Position numbers and translations under genes: made by a program. Below are positions 44,076 through 53,961 of a stretch of 64,000 bases of DNA, piece after piece. The stretch is taken from positions 124,001-188,000 of the forward strand of contig NZ_JAGGLB010000003.1 of NCBI RefSeq assembly GCF_017874215.1, read 5' to 3'. Position 1 is the stretch's first letter. Each line of letters opens with the position of its first letter. The notes beneath the pieces are model-generated. The model saw only the letters and a list, made by a program, of their open reading frames with translations. It searched no databases and was not told where the DNA came from. The stretch comes from Paenibacillus eucommiae. Its GTDB lineage: Bacteria; Bacillota; Bacilli; Paenibacillales; NBRC-103111.

Positions 44076-45779
44076 TTATTTCTTATAATACCAGTCATTT
44101 ACTTCATTTGTAATTTCGTCACCACCATGTTTCTTCCATGATTCTACAAAATTATCGAATTCATCCACAGAACTGATGCCCATAATAATTTTCGTGAATG
44201 TTTCTTGCATCATGGCGGACAGGTCCGCCTTCTTGCTTATCATGGTTGAAGTTGGTGTCGTAATAAATTGGTTAGGCATAAATTGATCATTTTTCAAATA
44301 TTGTTCAAATATTCTTGTTGATCCATTGGCTTGTGCCTCAACCCACCATAAAGATTGATCACCTTCTTTGTATTTCTTGATACTGTCGTAAGCAGCACGA
44401 ACATTTGGAGTACCTTGGTCTAAACTCAATTCACCATTCAATACTGCATTGCTTTTATTGATTGAATCCAAGCTACTTGACATATAAATTTTAGCTGGTG
44501 CTAAAAACCAAACCGGATTTATATCGCCTGGCGGTGCTATAAACGTTTTATAATCATCGTCAGATGTTGTGAGATAAAATTTATCGACAAATGCATTCAT
44601 TATTTTCAAAAGTGCTTCGGGGTGCTTATAACCCTTTTTCACCACCCAATAAAATCCATTAATATTTAAGTTGTGCTGCAATAAAACCGGCTTACTGTCA
44701 ACCGAGGGCATTGCATAAGGAATCCACTCAACGTCAGGTAAGCTTGTCGATGCCGGATAGTTAGCTCCACCTTTATCGGAGAAAAAGATACCGACTTTAT
44801 TAGCTCCTATCGTTTCGATGGCTTTCACAGTATCCTTTACGGCAAACTCTGGGTCAATCTGCCCGTCCTTGTACATTGCCTGGAGCTTTGCCAACGCTGT
44901 CTTCATTTCGGGTTGAATGTTGCTATACGTCAATTTGCCGGTCGAATCCTTGATCCAAATGTCGTTATAAGCATGAAAACCATTAAATAATCCTTTTAAA
45001 TAGTAGAAGTCTTTGTCGGTCAATATACCGTATGTATCTTTTTTGTTATTACCATCTGGATCTTGGTTAGTGAATGCTTCAGAGATTTTCAAAAGATCTT
45101 CCATCGACTGGGGTTCTGACAAGTTTAGTTTAGTCATCCAATCTTTACGGATCCAAACCATTGGAGCGCTATCTCGTTCGAGACCAGTAAATGGGATAGC
45201 CATCAACTTACCGTTAAACGTAGCCGACTGTAACACTTCTGGACCCGCGTCAATTATTACCTGCTTAACACGGGGCGGTGCATATTTCTCAAAATACTCA
45301 GTCATATCCTCAATTAAATCTGCCTCTTTAAGCTGCACAAATTGTTCGGGTGATGCCATGAAAAAGTCTGGAAGATCGCCTGAAGCAATCATCAAATTGG
45401 TCTTGGAGATAGACTCGGTCGCTGAAGTTGTTGACCATTTTCTTTTCACTTTAATGCCATATGTCTCTTCAATATAGCGAGTCCATATGTTATTATTGAT
45501 GTCGTCACCGTCAGCAAATTTAACCAACGTAGTGTAGTCCGATACTGTTGTAATTTCAATAGGCGGATCATACTTTCCTGACTTTGCGTCTTCAGCTTCT
45601 TGCGAATCCTTGTTCTTCTGAGGATCATTAGTCTCCTTGGCTGCAATTTCCCCCGCATCGCTGATGTCGTTTGTAGGCGTCGTTTTTACTTTATCCCCTG
45701 CTGAACAGCCTGATAAAACAACTGTCAGAAGGAGAATGCAAGCGGCAATTCCAACCATTCCAAACCTCCCATGCTTCAT
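44076..45779 (-). CDS. LipO-type extracellular solute-binding lipoprotein
   Basis: 567 residues. The signal ends LSGC (Cys25), followed by an acidic K/E/D/N tether of about 45 residues. The mature part has a calcium-loop-like NQDPDGNNKKDTYG, typical of large family 1 binding proteins (AlgQ/LipO group) for oligosaccharides in Paenibacillus. WYYKK ends the protein. No permease genes are adjacent, so it must use a transporter encoded elsewhere or act as a sensor. Confidence 0.9.
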   Translation of the reverse strand: MKHGRFGMVGIAACILLLTVVLSGCSAGDKVKTTPTNDISDAGEIAAKETNDPQKNKDSQEAEDAKSGKYDPPIEITTVSDYTTLVKFADGDDINNNIWTRYIEETYGIKVKRKWSTTSATESISKTNLMIASGDLPDFFMASPEQFVQLKEADLIEDMTEYFEKYAPPRVKQVIIDAGPEVLQSATFNGKLMAIPFTGLERDSAPMVWIRKDWMTKLNLSEPQSMEDLLKISEAFTNQDPDGNNKKDTYGILTDKDFYYLKGLFNGFHAYNDIWIKDSTGKLTYSNIQPEMKTALAKLQAMYKDGQIDPEFAVKDTVKAIETIGANKVGIFFSDKGGANYPASTSLPDVEWIPYAMPSVDSKPVLLQHNLNINGFYWVVKKGYKHPEALLKIMNAFVDKFYLTTSDDDYKTFIAPPGDINPVWFLAPAKIYMSSSLDSINKSNAVLNGELSLDQGTPNVRAAYDSIKKYKEGDQSLWWVEAQANGSTRIFEQYLKNDQFMPNQFITTPTSTMISKKADLSAMMQETFTKIIMGISSVDEFDNFVESWKKHGGDEITNEVNDWYYKK

Positions 45780-46063
45780 TCCAAGTGCACTCCCTCAATA
45801 ATTATTTGCTCCGCAATGCTAACGCTCTCATAGCTGCTATGCGATGCTGCAACTTAATATATCGGATTCTAAAATGAATATCCATGTTCGATTTTGTATT
45901 TATGTAGTAAAAATGTTTATTTCTGAAAAATTGAATAGGAAATAAAAAATGGCCTATTCCGAGCAGCCGCACTTTCCCCAATGCACTGAATAAGGCAATT
46001 TTCTGAGATCTTTGACTTCAATAGCATTAGACATTTCGGCAGTCCCTTGAGGCGCATAAATAA
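45780..46063 (-). promoter_or_regulatory. Long leader of the binding-protein gene with internal hairpin
   Basis: No gene is present. At 45945-45998, read on the minus strand, GCCTTATTC pairs with GGAATAGGC around a loop of about 27 bases, followed by CATTTTTTATTT. This has the form of a terminator placed about 170 bases before the start codon, so it could be an attenuator. No riboswitch class is recognisable. Confidence 0.45.
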
Positions 46064-46065
46064 AA

Positions 46066-46092
46066 AAACGGCATCACAGTGGATACCGTTTT
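46066..46092 (-). terminator. Terminator of the methyltransferase gene
   Basis: AAACGGTATCC and GGATGCCGTTT pair on the minus strand with one mismatch, followed by TTTTTA. It is 41 bases after the stop at 46133. Confidence 0.8.
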
Positions 46093-46132
46093 TTTATCAA
46101 TTTTTGCATTATGAATATAAACAACACTCCCA

Positions 46133-46891
46133 CTATTTCTTTGCGATGATCATAAAGCGTTTGGAATTGGTCCTTATTCCTTGCCCGGTTTGATTTTCTT
46201 CAATGAATTTTTGAAGGATGTCAAAATCATGTTCACTTTGCCCAAAATCAGGCACAATAGGTGTGTGTTTCAAAAGAAAGATCAGATCTTCATACGATTT
46301 GTAGTATTCCGTAGCATCATACTCAACATGCTGAATATCACTAAAACCAGCTTGAGCTAATTCTTCAAGGTATTTTTCTTTCCATAATCCTTCATCAGAT
46401 CCAAATTGCTGCCCTCTTCCGAAAGCTTCTTTAATATTAAGTTTATCGTTATCACTTATTTGTTGAGTGAGGAACATGCCGTCTTTCACTAGGACTTTAG
46501 CTATCTCTTCTGCATAGAAATTTGAATGCCTGCAAGATACCACATTAAAAAAGCTCGGTGGAAACTCCAGGTTTTCAGCATCCATCAGCAAGAAGCGGGC
46601 ATTTGCTTTATTAGACTTTTGCAAATTTGCATTAGCGGTTTGAATCCTATCTTTTGAATGATCGATTCCCACTAGTAATAAAGCAGAATCAGTGATGGAT
46701 AACAACATTTCTCCACCACCAGTCCCAATATCAAGCAGTAAATCAGACTTTTCACATCTATCGGTTACTTCCTTGTAAAAGTCCCACTTCTCTCCTTCGG
46801 TTGCAACTTTCAGTGTACTAAAGTCCCAGCCATTAAGTGCTCCAACCTTATCGTAAAAGATCATATAGTCTAATTTGTTTATGTAATTCAC
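46133..46891 (-). CDS. Class I SAM-dependent methyltransferase
   Basis: 252 residues with LLLDIGTGGGEMLLSI (SAM motif I), VGIDHSKDRIQTA (motif II) and MDAENLEFPPSFFNVVSCR. The front GWDFSTLKVATEG and the C-terminal KRFMIIAKK match the style of the second methyltransferase here at 55189 (SGWDFSYITATGRM, HRFIIKSR), so the two are paralogues of one Bacillales family. Its 3' end has a nearly identical remnant at 43101. Substrate unknown. Confidence 0.88.
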   Translation of the reverse strand: MNYINKLDYMIFYDKVGALNGWDFSTLKVATEGEKWDFYKEVTDRCEKSDLLLDIGTGGGEMLLSITDSALLLVGIDHSKDRIQTANANLQKSNKANARFLLMDAENLEFPPSFFNVVSCRHSNFYAEEIAKVLVKDGMFLTQQISDNDKLNIKEAFGRGQQFGSDEGLWKEKYLEELAQAGFSDIQHVEYDATEYYKSYEDLIFLLKHTPIVPDFGQSEHDFDILQKFIEENQTGQGIRTNSKRFMIIAKK

Positions 46892-46919
46892 TCCCTTTTG
46901 TTACTTAGCCTAATGCATA

Positions 46920-48395
46920 TCAAGTACCGCAAAAGGTTCGGTAAGGACGCGTTGATGGCTCAGGCGGTGAGCAGTAATCAGCCTGTTCAGGTGTGTGTGC
47001 AAAAGGACTCGAAAGTGCATCAAGCAGCCGCTCCATCACACTGTAATCTCCATGTTTCACCGCGGCATTGAGTGCCTCTTCAACCCGGTGATTCCGAGGG
47101 ATAATTGCAGGATTGCTGCTGCGCATCAATTCGTGCGACGATGCTTTTGGTTCCTTCTGCCTGCCGAGTCTCGCTTGCCAAAGCTCATGCCACTGAGCAA
47201 ATTCCGTTGTGCCAAACAGGACTGAATCCTCCGGCTTATCAAAAGTTAACGCACGAAAGGTATTCGTATAATCCGCTCGATACTTCTCCATCAAACTAAG
47301 CAGGTTTTCAATGAGAGCTTCATCCTCCGGCTCTTCGTTAAAGATTCCCAGTTTTGCCCTCATTCCCGTGAGCCAATTAAGGTGAAACTGCGTGAAAAAG
47401 TCTGAAATCGCGTCCTCAGCCAGTTTCACTGCCTGATCCTCGTTCGCATCCAGCAGCGGCAAAAGGGTTTCAGCAAATCTTGCGAGATTCCAAGCGGCAA
47501 TATGAGGCTGATTTCCATATGCATAGCGGCCATTAACATCAATGGAACTGAATACAGTTGCTGGGTTATAGGTATCCATAAAGGCACATGGACCATAATC
47601 AATCGTTTCTCCACTAAGGGCCATGTTGTCAGTGTTCATCACCCCGTGAATAAAGCCAACGAGCTGCCATTTGGCAATCAGTGCGGCCTGTCGTTTGATT
47701 ACTTCTTGAAGCAGGATAAGATAGCGGTTCCCACCAGCGTCTGCTTCTGGGTAATGTCTTTGCAAGGTGTAATCAGCCATGGTTTGGAGATCCTGATCAG
47801 TACCCCAATTTGATACATATTGAAAGGTGCCAACGCGTAGATGACTGGCCGCCACACGGGCTAGAATGGCGCCAGGCAGCTCAGTTTCGCGGATTATTGA
47901 CTCGCCTGTTGTCACCACGGCAAGGCTGCGGGTAGTAGCAATTCCAAGCGCATGCATGGCTTCGCTGATGATGTATTCGCGCAGCATAGGTCCAAGCGCC
48001 GCTCGGCCATCGCCGCGGCGGGAGTATGGCGTTTCACCTGAACCCTTAAGCTGAATATCTACCCGTTCTCCTAAGGGAGTGATTTGCTCGCCAAGCAGTA
48101 TAGCCCGGCCATCCCCTAACATGTTGAAATTCCCGAATTGATGCCCTGCATAAGCTTGTGCAAGGGGCAAAGCGCCTTCGGGAATCTGGTTGCCGGCAAG
48201 AATCTCAATACCATCATTGCTTTGTAGTGCTTGAACGTTCAATCCCAAGGACGTTGCTAATGGATCATTGAGAATGATCAGCTTTGGTGAACGTACAGGG
48301 GTTGGGTTTTGTCTGGTGAAAACTGTTTTTGGCAGACGTGAGTAACTGTTGTCGAAGTTCCATCCTGTTTCTACTATTGCTTTTTTCTCCGTCAT
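46920..48395 (-). CDS. selO: SelO/YdiU-type protein adenylyltransferase
   Basis: 491 residues. SelO pseudokinases transfer AMP from ATP to Ser, Thr or Tyr of proteins involved in redox control. Visible family marks are [26 protein letters not shown] text (AGHQFG, LGDGRA), [28 protein letters not shown] in parts, and [25 protein letters not shown] (the inverted ATP-binding motif HGxMNTDN). It ends YCSPPEP..FCGT. Bacterial copies use no selenocysteine; this one ends in Cys-Gly-Thr. GGGAGAT precedes the ATG at 48395. Confidence 0.93.
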   Translation of the reverse strand: MTEKKAIVETGWNFDNSYSRLPKTVFTRQNPTPVRSPKLIILNDPLATSLGLNVQALQSNDGIEILAGNQIPEGALPLAQAYAGHQFGNFNMLGDGRAILLGEQITPLGERVDIQLKGSGETPYSRRGDGRAALGPMLREYIISEAMHALGIATTRSLAVVTTGESIIRETELPGAILARVAASHLRVGTFQYVSNWGTDQDLQTMADYTLQRHYPEADAGGNRYLILLQEVIKRQAALIAKWQLVGFIHGVMNTDNMALSGETIDYGPCAFMDTYNPATVFSSIDVNGRYAYGNQPHIAAWNLARFAETLLPLLDANEDQAVKLAEDAISDFFTQFHLNWLTGMRAKLGIFNEEPEDEALIENLLSLMEKYRADYTNTFRALTFDKPEDSVLFGTTEFAQWHELWQARLGRQKEPKASSHELMRSSNPAIIPRNHRVEEALNAAVKHGDYSVMERLLDALSSPFAHTPEQADYCSPPEPSTRPYRTFCGT

Positions 48396-48411
48396 TCATA
48401 TCTCCCTTTCC

Positions 48412-48525
48412 ACTTATATACGCAACGTGGGCGGTTGCTGCAGTATGACCTGCTTCTGCTGCACGGGCAGCGGCGCAAGCCGCAGTATCACTGGCATCAC
48501 GAGCAGCGGTTTGTTTGGCATGCAC
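48412..48525 (-). pseudogene. Possible fragment of a putative-immunity-protein gene
   Basis: A minus-strand frame just upstream of selO encodes an Ala-rich run, ARDASDTAACAAARAAEAGH then TAATAHV, resembling the conserved end of the small immunity-like family whose members carry AARAAGHAxxTAHV. Only about 35 codons are left, and they run into the selO ribosome site. The match rests on one motif. Confidence 0.38.
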
Positions 48526-48567
48526 AATTATTAGTATATCATTATTTTTGGCATAATGAGGAATTTG

Positions 48568-49842
48568 CTACACAAGGAGCTCTGAATTGACCGATTCTAA
48601 AATGAGGGGCCTCAGTGCCGTCGTTTCATCAAGATGTATATAAGCATCATAACGCTGAGCCATACGCGATGGAACGTAGTTACCTAATTCTCTGTTTGGA
48701 TCATAGACGACACCAATAGCGCGATGACCAATAACCTCCTGGAATTCGAGCTGACTTTTGTTAAAGAGTAATAGCTGGTTCTCTCCTTGGCCCGCCTGAT
48801 GCATACAATCTTCCCAACTTCCATTTATGGCTTTCGGTACGTCCATCACTTCAACTGGTGAGCCCCATGCCCGGCCTGCCAAGACTTGTCCCTGATAAGT
48901 ACCGAATCCCAGAGCGAATACCTGTTTATATTCAGGATCTTCCCTAATCAGTTGCCCCACGTTGACCATACCATCACCGGCCATATCTGTTGCACGAGCA
49001 TCGCCGATATGAGTGTTGTGTTCCCAAACGATCGCTTTGGCATCCTGTCCATGGAAATTTAACGTTCTCTTGAGCACTTCCACCATATGCTGATCGCGGA
49101 CATTCCACGATTCTGGACCTCCCATTACCATAGTGCGATAATATTTTTCAGCGTTCAATGCAACCAGCGTATTCATCTCTGCATCGAGAGCAGCTTCACT
49201 ACCGGGATGCTGGTGCCTCTTCTTATTCATCTCGAAAAGCAGCTGGACCACCTCGTCTTCACAGCCCTCACCAAACAAACCTGCAGAAATACCGTAGGAT
49301 TGCTCATCTCTGTTGAAAGGCTCGAAGCATTCAAATGCTTTTTTGGCATGCTCCAATTGCGATGAGCCTGTCTTTTCCAAATAAGCGATGATATGCTCCA
49401 TGGATTCCCAAAGGCTATACATATCCAGACCATAAAAACCTATTTGCTTCTCTTTTGTGAACGTTTGATTTGCAGTACGGAGCCAGTTAACAAAATCGGC
49501 AACTTCGCGATTCGCCCACATCCAGGTTGGCCAACGGTTAAAATCACTAAGCGCCAACTCTGCTGATTCGGCAGCCCCAGATGCCCCTTTTATATATTGA
49601 TTGACGCTGTTGCATGAGGGCCAATCCCCTTCAACGGCAATGAAATCGAAGCCCTTTTGCAAAATCAAACGCTTGCTTAACTCTGCACGCATCGTATAAA
49701 ATTCCGAAGTTCCATGACTCGCCTCACCGAGCAATACGATTTTTGCATCACCTATTGCCTCCATGATTACATCCAGATCCTCCATACTATTAAAAGAAAC
49801 CGCATCAGTTCTAATACGATCAACAATCTTATCAGCATTCAT
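48568..49842 (-). CDS. Erythromycin esterase-like protein
   Basis: 424 residues. VLLGEASHGTSEFY near residue 36 holds the Glu and catalytic-type His of the EreA/EreB fold, DFIAVEGDWPSCNSVNQYI follows, and AIVWEHNTHIGDARATDM has the second His. Ere enzymes open macrolide lactones, but most chromosomal homologues like this one are of unknown substrate. It is monocistronic, with GGCAGG before the ATG. Confidence 0.88.
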   Translation of the reverse strand: MNADKIVDRIRTDAVSFNSMEDLDVIMEAIGDAKIVLLGEASHGTSEFYTMRAELSKRLILQKGFDFIAVEGDWPSCNSVNQYIKGASGAAESAELALSDFNRWPTWMWANREVADFVNWLRTANQTFTKEKQIGFYGLDMYSLWESMEHIIAYLEKTGSSQLEHAKKAFECFEPFNRDEQSYGISAGLFGEGCEDEVVQLLFEMNKKRHQHPGSEAALDAEMNTLVALNAEKYYRTMVMGGPESWNVRDQHMVEVLKRTLNFHGQDAKAIVWEHNTHIGDARATDMAGDGMVNVGQLIREDPEYKQVFALGFGTYQGQVLAGRAWGSPVEVMDVPKAINGSWEDCMHQAGQGENQLLLFNKSQLEFQEVIGHRAIGVVYDPNRELGNYVPSRMAQRYDAYIHLDETTALRPLILESVNSELLV

Positions 49843-50020
49843 TTTTCGTTTTCCTGCCCTTCACACAAAATGCTCACAATGACTAGGATATCCATATGAA
49901 CCTGGTTTTAAAATCCATGAAATTGGCAAGGTTAGGAGCGCTACTATCCAATTATGTATATGTCCGAATCATTCATGTGGCATGGCTGAATCCGGCATGT
50001 TAAAGCTTGATCCGGTTTGC

Positions 50021-50053
50021 TATAATGAGTTGCTGAGAATGATAATCATCTGA
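50021..50053 (+). promoter_or_regulatory. Extended -10 promoter and Fur box of the second siderophore locus
   Basis: TGCTATAAT (-10 at 50021-50026) is followed by GAGAATGATAATCATCTGA (50035-50053), which matches the Fur consensus at 15 of 19 positions. Translation begins 26 bases later. Confidence 0.78.
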
Positions 50054-50078
50054 TACAATTGAGAAAGGGAGTTCTACA

Positions 50079-51083
50079 ATGAGAAAGCAACATTTGGCAA
50101 TATCAGTAACAATTCTTCTATTACTCTTGCTGGTGACAGCATGCGGGAAATCGGCAACGGAAACACCCGTTCAGGAGCAGCCGCAAACCTCTGCTTCTAC
50201 GAGCACAACTACGCCAACGGTTGAGACGGGTGCTGAGACCAAAACTTATACAGATAGTCTAGGCCGCGAAGTGGTGATCCCAACGAAGCCGGAAAGGATC
50301 GTGACTACGCAATACTTACCAGATATGCTTGCTCTAGGTATTAAACCGATCGGGGTGCCTCAGCATTTGCTAACCAATTTTGCATCCGTTAAAGATCTGA
50401 TCGACGGCATAGAAAATTTGGGTCCGGTAAATGAACTCAATTTGGAGAAGACAGTTACGTTAAATCCGGATCTGATCATCGCTATGGAAGGCAATCAGGA
50501 GCTGATCGACAAGTTAAGCAAAATAGCACCGACTATCGTTGTTAAGTGGAGCGGCAGCGATCCCTTTCAGCATTTGAAAGACGTAGCAGATGTCCTTGGG
50601 TTGAATGATAAGGCAGACCAATGGATTGCGGCATATAACAAGAAGAGTGAGGAAGCCAGAGCGAAGCTTGCAGCTTATGTGAAGCCTGGTGAAACGTTCG
50701 GCACAGTCGTGATTGGCGGCTATGAGAAAGGACAGCTGCGTGTGTATGGCGACAGTAACGTAGGCTACACGCTGTTTAATTCGCTGCAATTTCCGATGAC
50801 AAATACGGTAAAAACGGAATGGGATAAGGGCGGACATGATTTAGGTATGAAAATATCACTGGAAAAGCTGCCAGAATTCGCTTCGGCAGATAGGCTGTTT
50901 GTCGTAAAATTCGATAATGATCAAGATTTCCTCAAGCAGGTTGAGGACAGCATGCTGTGGAACAATCTTCCTGCAGTGAAAAATAATAAAGTTTATGTCG
51001 TAAACGAGAGTCTGTGGTTTTCTCTGGACGTACTGTCATTCGAGCAACAGCTCGATGATGCCGTCAAGCTTTTGGCCAAATAA
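50079..51083 (+). CDS. Iron-siderophore ABC transporter substrate-binding lipoprotein
   Basis: 334 residues with signal and lipobox LVTAC (Cys22), a Thr/Ser/Gln-rich tether, then TYTDSLGREVVIPTKPERIVTTQYLPDMLALGIKPIG in sequence (key pieces DSLGREVVIP and PERIV). It binds a ferric siderophore. The next gene is a Btr-like regulator that contains a related domain. No permease gene is in the window. Confidence 0.9.
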   Translation: MRKQHLAISVTILLLLLLVTACGKSATETPVQEQPQTSASTSTTTPTVETGAETKTYTDSLGREVVIPTKPERIVTTQYLPDMLALGIKPIGVPQHLLTNFASVKDLIDGIENLGPVNELNLEKTVTLNPDLIIAMEGNQELIDKLSKIAPTIVVKWSGSDPFQHLKDVADVLGLNDKADQWIAAYNKKSEEARAKLAAYVKPGETFGTVVIGGYEKGQLRVYGDSNVGYTLFNSLQFPMTNTVKTEWDKGGHDLGMKISLEKLPEFASADRLFVVKFDNDQDFLKQVEDSMLWNNLPAVKNNKVYVVNESLWFSLDVLSFEQQLDDAVKLLAK

Positions 51084-51119
51084 TGAGATGCTCTCACACT
51101 TAGAAAGGACGAATATACT

Positions 51120-52736
51120 ATGAGCCTGCCAAGGGTTTATGTGTGGTCACAAATCATATTGCTAACAGGTGCTTCAGCAGCCAAAAGTGACTATATATCG
51201 CAAGCTGGATATTCGCTCGTAATTCCTTTTCAAGGTCAATGCCTGTGGAAAATCGCTGGACAGGGAGACGGCAATGTCGCCAATGGCGCTAATGGCGCTA
51301 ATTTCGCATATATCCTCCCGCCTGCGACTGCCATCGAAGTTCATAACGCTCCAGGGCTTCCCTGGAGCGCTTTTGTCATTACATTTCAAAGTATCGAATT
51401 GCAAAAGGGTAGTGAACCTTCTGCCGATCCGCTAGCAGTGTCCTCCCCCGTCACTTTGCGGGTTCCTCCATTTTATCGGCTGCTGGAGCTTGCTGAGGAG
51501 ATTCACAAGTCATTGCCAGAAGGCAGCTATGCGGAGCGTTATAGGGCTCACTCGGCGTTTCAGGAGCTAATGTTTCTGCTGTTGAAAGCCGCTGAAGAAA
51601 GTGCTGCAGCCGAAGAGGATAAAGGGGTTCAAGCTGTAAGGAAAACGATTGCTTATATCGATAAGTACTTTGCGTCTGAAATTACGCACACCCGGCTGGC
51701 CGAACTGAGCGGCCTCTCACTTCGCCATTATTCACGAATTTTTCGTCAGCTTACCGGCCAAAGCCCCATCGATTATTTGATAAGACAGCGGATTAATGAA
51801 GCCGAAAGGCTGCTTCTTTCTTCAGCCGATCCGATTCAGGATATTGCCGGCAAGAGCGGGTTTCGCGATCCCTTCCATTTCAGCAGGAGCTTCAAGCGTC
51901 AGCGCGGCGTCTCTCCACGGTTGTATGTTAATTTACGTAAAGACAGGAGCCGTTTAGTGACTTACCAGTATCTTGGTGAAATACTCGCGCTTGGCATGAA
52001 GCCGGTAGGAGCTCCAAAACTGCTGCTGGCAAGTGGCTATTTACGCAAGCAGGCAGAAGGCATCGAGGAGATGGGAATGTCCGTCGTCACGCCATATTTG
52101 GATAAATTGGCAAAGCTGAAGCCAGATGTCATTCTAACCTTTGACGGCCATCACTACAGTCAGTACGCGAAAATTGCCCCGACGCTGGACGTTTCGTGGT
52201 CCAAACCAGCCTTTGAGCGCTTTCGGCTTTTGGCCGATCATCTGGGGAAGGACAAGGAAGCCCAAGCTTGGCTGCTGAGCTACCAGGAGAAGGTGGAAGC
52301 GGCTAGAATCAAGTTGGCCGAATATGTGAAGCCTGGACAGACTGTTTCATTTTTCTGGGCTAGAGGGCTCCCCCGCTCTTTTCAGGCTTATTATGATGCA
52401 GAATTGTTCTATGATGACCTTGGTTGCATGGCACCGGAAGCGGTTCGGCATGTACAAGCGATAAGCGGCCATCCGTTCAAGAGCGACATCCCCGTGGGTG
52501 AGCTTGGAAAATATGCAGGTGATCACATGTTTGTCGTTGTATCACGGGACCCTAAGTCACAGCGGGAGTTTCGGCGGTGGCGTCAGGATCCAGCATGGAA
52601 CGAACTGCCCGCGGTAAAAAACAATCAGGTTTACTTGCTCTCCGAAGATTGGCTGAGTGAGGATCCTATTTCCAGGCTGGGCCAGCTGCAAGACGTTGTC
52701 AACCTCATACAAACAAATATGCAAGGTATACATTGA
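51120..52736 (+). CDS. Btr-like AraC regulator fused to a siderophore-binding domain
   Basis: 538 residues. A sensing domain (1-170) is followed by the AraC double HTH (175-280, with ITHTRLAELSGLSLRHYSRIFRQ in two ≤20-residue motifs: HTRLAELSGLS and HYSRIFRQLTGQSP), then a FecB-type domain (285-538) with no signal peptide. In Bacillus Btr, the cytoplasmic binding domain senses bacillibactin and switches on its uptake operon. This gene sits 36 bases after the lipoprotein gene and shares its Fur promoter. It is a true fusion, unlike the composite frame at 5628-7568. Confidence 0.9.
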   Translation: MSLPRVYVWSQIILLTGASAAKSDYISQAGYSLVIPFQGQCLWKIAGQGDGNVANGANGANFAYILPPATAIEVHNAPGLPWSAFVITFQSIELQKGSEPSADPLAVSSPVTLRVPPFYRLLELAEEIHKSLPEGSYAERYRAHSAFQELMFLLLKAAEESAAAEEDKGVQAVRKTIAYIDKYFASEITHTRLAELSGLSLRHYSRIFRQLTGQSPIDYLIRQRINEAERLLLSSADPIQDIAGKSGFRDPFHFSRSFKRQRGVSPRLYVNLRKDRSRLVTYQYLGEILALGMKPVGAPKLLLASGYLRKQAEGIEEMGMSVVTPYLDKLAKLKPDVILTFDGHHYSQYAKIAPTLDVSWSKPAFERFRLLADHLGKDKEAQAWLLSYQEKVEAARIKLAEYVKPGQTVSFFWARGLPRSFQAYYDAELFYDDLGCMAPEAVRHVQAISGHPFKSDIPVGELGKYAGDHMFVVVSRDPKSQREFRRWRQDPAWNELPAVKNNQVYLLSEDWLSEDPISRLGQLQDVVNLIQTNMQGIH

Positions 52737-52752
52737 GCCTGAACAGTGGTGG

Positions 52753-52776
52753 AACCCTGGTCTGGGTTTTTTTTTT
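52753..52776 (+). terminator. Terminator of the second siderophore operon
   Basis: AACCC and GGGTT pair around TGGTCT and run into ten T residues, 17 bases after the stop. Confidence 0.72.
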
Positions 52777-52806
52777 ATAATTTCACATTATAAATCCCTA
52801 CTTTTT

Positions 52807-52854
52807 CTTAAACCGCTTCTTAAATCGCTTCTTAAATCGCTTCTTAAACCTCTA
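52807..52854. repeat. Four tandem 12-base units over the 3' end of a kinase-like gene
   Basis: CTTAAACCGCTT, CTTAAATCGCTT, CTTAAATCGCTT and a diverged CTTAAACCTCTA. Each unit holds TTTAAG on the minus strand, so each supplies a TAA; the stop of the gene at 52844 is the one in the last unit. Unit number could vary without altering the protein. Confidence 0.8.
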
Positions 52855-53818
52855 TTGAATTAAATAGAAATGGTTTCCCATTTAAGTAATGTTTGATAAT
52901 GGCTTGTGCGTAGGGTTGCTCTCCCTTAAGTCCCTCGCTTTCCCTTGGATCAGGCGCATGGTGAGAATAATTTTCGATCATTACCATCACTGTGAAATTT
53001 TCCAATATGGGAAGCCAATCTTCTTCTAGTTTCCTAATACTTTGGTATCCCTTAGTAACCAATTCCCTCTGCGCGGGATAAATCCCCAAAATGGTATGCG
53101 CTATATCATAAAGGAAGTATCCAAACCCACATCTTCCAAAATCAATCGGACGAGGATCTTCGTTGTGAAATACAATGTTGCCTTGGTGCAAATCCCCATG
53201 AATTAATCCATAACCACTCCTATCCTTGCTCAATGTGTTCATCCAGGAAAGGATCTTCTCAGCTGCTGTTTGGTACAATTGGAATTCAGCGTCAGTCAAG
53301 AACCGATCGTAATTCTGTGTCAAACGAATCATAGCTTGCCTAAAACTCTGCTCACCCCAAACAGGACGTTCGAAGCCAGGAGTCAGCTCAAAATTCTGTG
53401 ATACTTGATGGAGCTTTGCTAAGAGGATTCCCTCTTTGTAGCTCTGGTTCTCGGTAATTCCTTCTTTCGCATGCTCACCTTCAACCCAACACATCAACGA
53501 AGCATGGCTATGATAATCATTATCCAATTCTATGCTCACGGTTCTAGAACCATTGCGATCCAAGACACCCTTGGGGATAGCAACATCAATCCGTTCATTC
53601 AAAGTATCTAGCCAAACAATCTCGGAATCTATCTCTTCCCTGCTCATATTTGAGTGAATGCGGAGCAAGAAAGTTTCCCCTTTATTTGTTTTTACTATGA
53701 AAGTACACGTATCGGAAAATTGGTTGAATTGAATTTGATCCCAATCCAAATCATAGTTTTGAAGTGCTATCAAAGCTGCCTGTTTCGATCTTGCAATTGC
53801 CTTGTTTATTTCATCCAA
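52844..53818 (-). CDS. APH/SrkA-like phosphotransferase
   Basis: 324 residues starting at a TTG with AGGGGGA seven bases upstream. The kinase-like core shows FIVKTNKGETFLLRIH (ATP Lys region), YGLIHGDLHQGNIVFHNEDPRPIDFGRCGFG-like text (key HGDLHQGN and IDFGRCGFG). The closest style is the SrkA/YihE and homoserine-kinase-like group. The substrate is not evident. The gene ends within the tandem repeat described above. Confidence 0.85.
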   Translation of the reverse strand: MDEINKAIARSKQAALIALQNYDLDWDQIQFNQFSDTCTFIVKTNKGETFLLRIHSNMSREEIDSEIVWLDTLNERIDVAIPKGVLDRNGSRTVSIELDNDYHSHASLMCWVEGEHAKEGITENQSYKEGILLAKLHQVSQNFELTPGFERPVWGEQSFRQAMIRLTQNYDRFLTDAEFQLYQTAAEKILSWMNTLSKDRSGYGLIHGDLHQGNIVFHNEDPRPIDFGRCGFGYFLYDIAHTILGIYPAQRELVTKGYQSIRKLEEDWLPILENFTVMVMIENYSHHAPDPRESEGLKGEQPYAQAIIKHYLNGKPFLFNSIEV

Positions 53819-53961
53819 ACTCAGGTCCCCCTATTGCAAACTAGAAATAATATTAATGATATCATATCGGATTCCTTTCAACTGGTAAAATATAACTATA
53901 ATTAAGCATTCTGTGAAGAAGCAGTTAATCTCATCCGCTGGTTGAAATCCGATTGATAAAG

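Noticed and set aside
45780..46063. A known riboswitch in the binding-protein leader
   Set aside because: I find no conserved core of a known class; only a terminator-like hairpin is visible.
52657..52863. A plus-strand frame ending in SLLKSLLK repeats
   Set aside because: It is an off-frame reading of the Btr-like gene end, a terminator and the 12-base tandem repeat.
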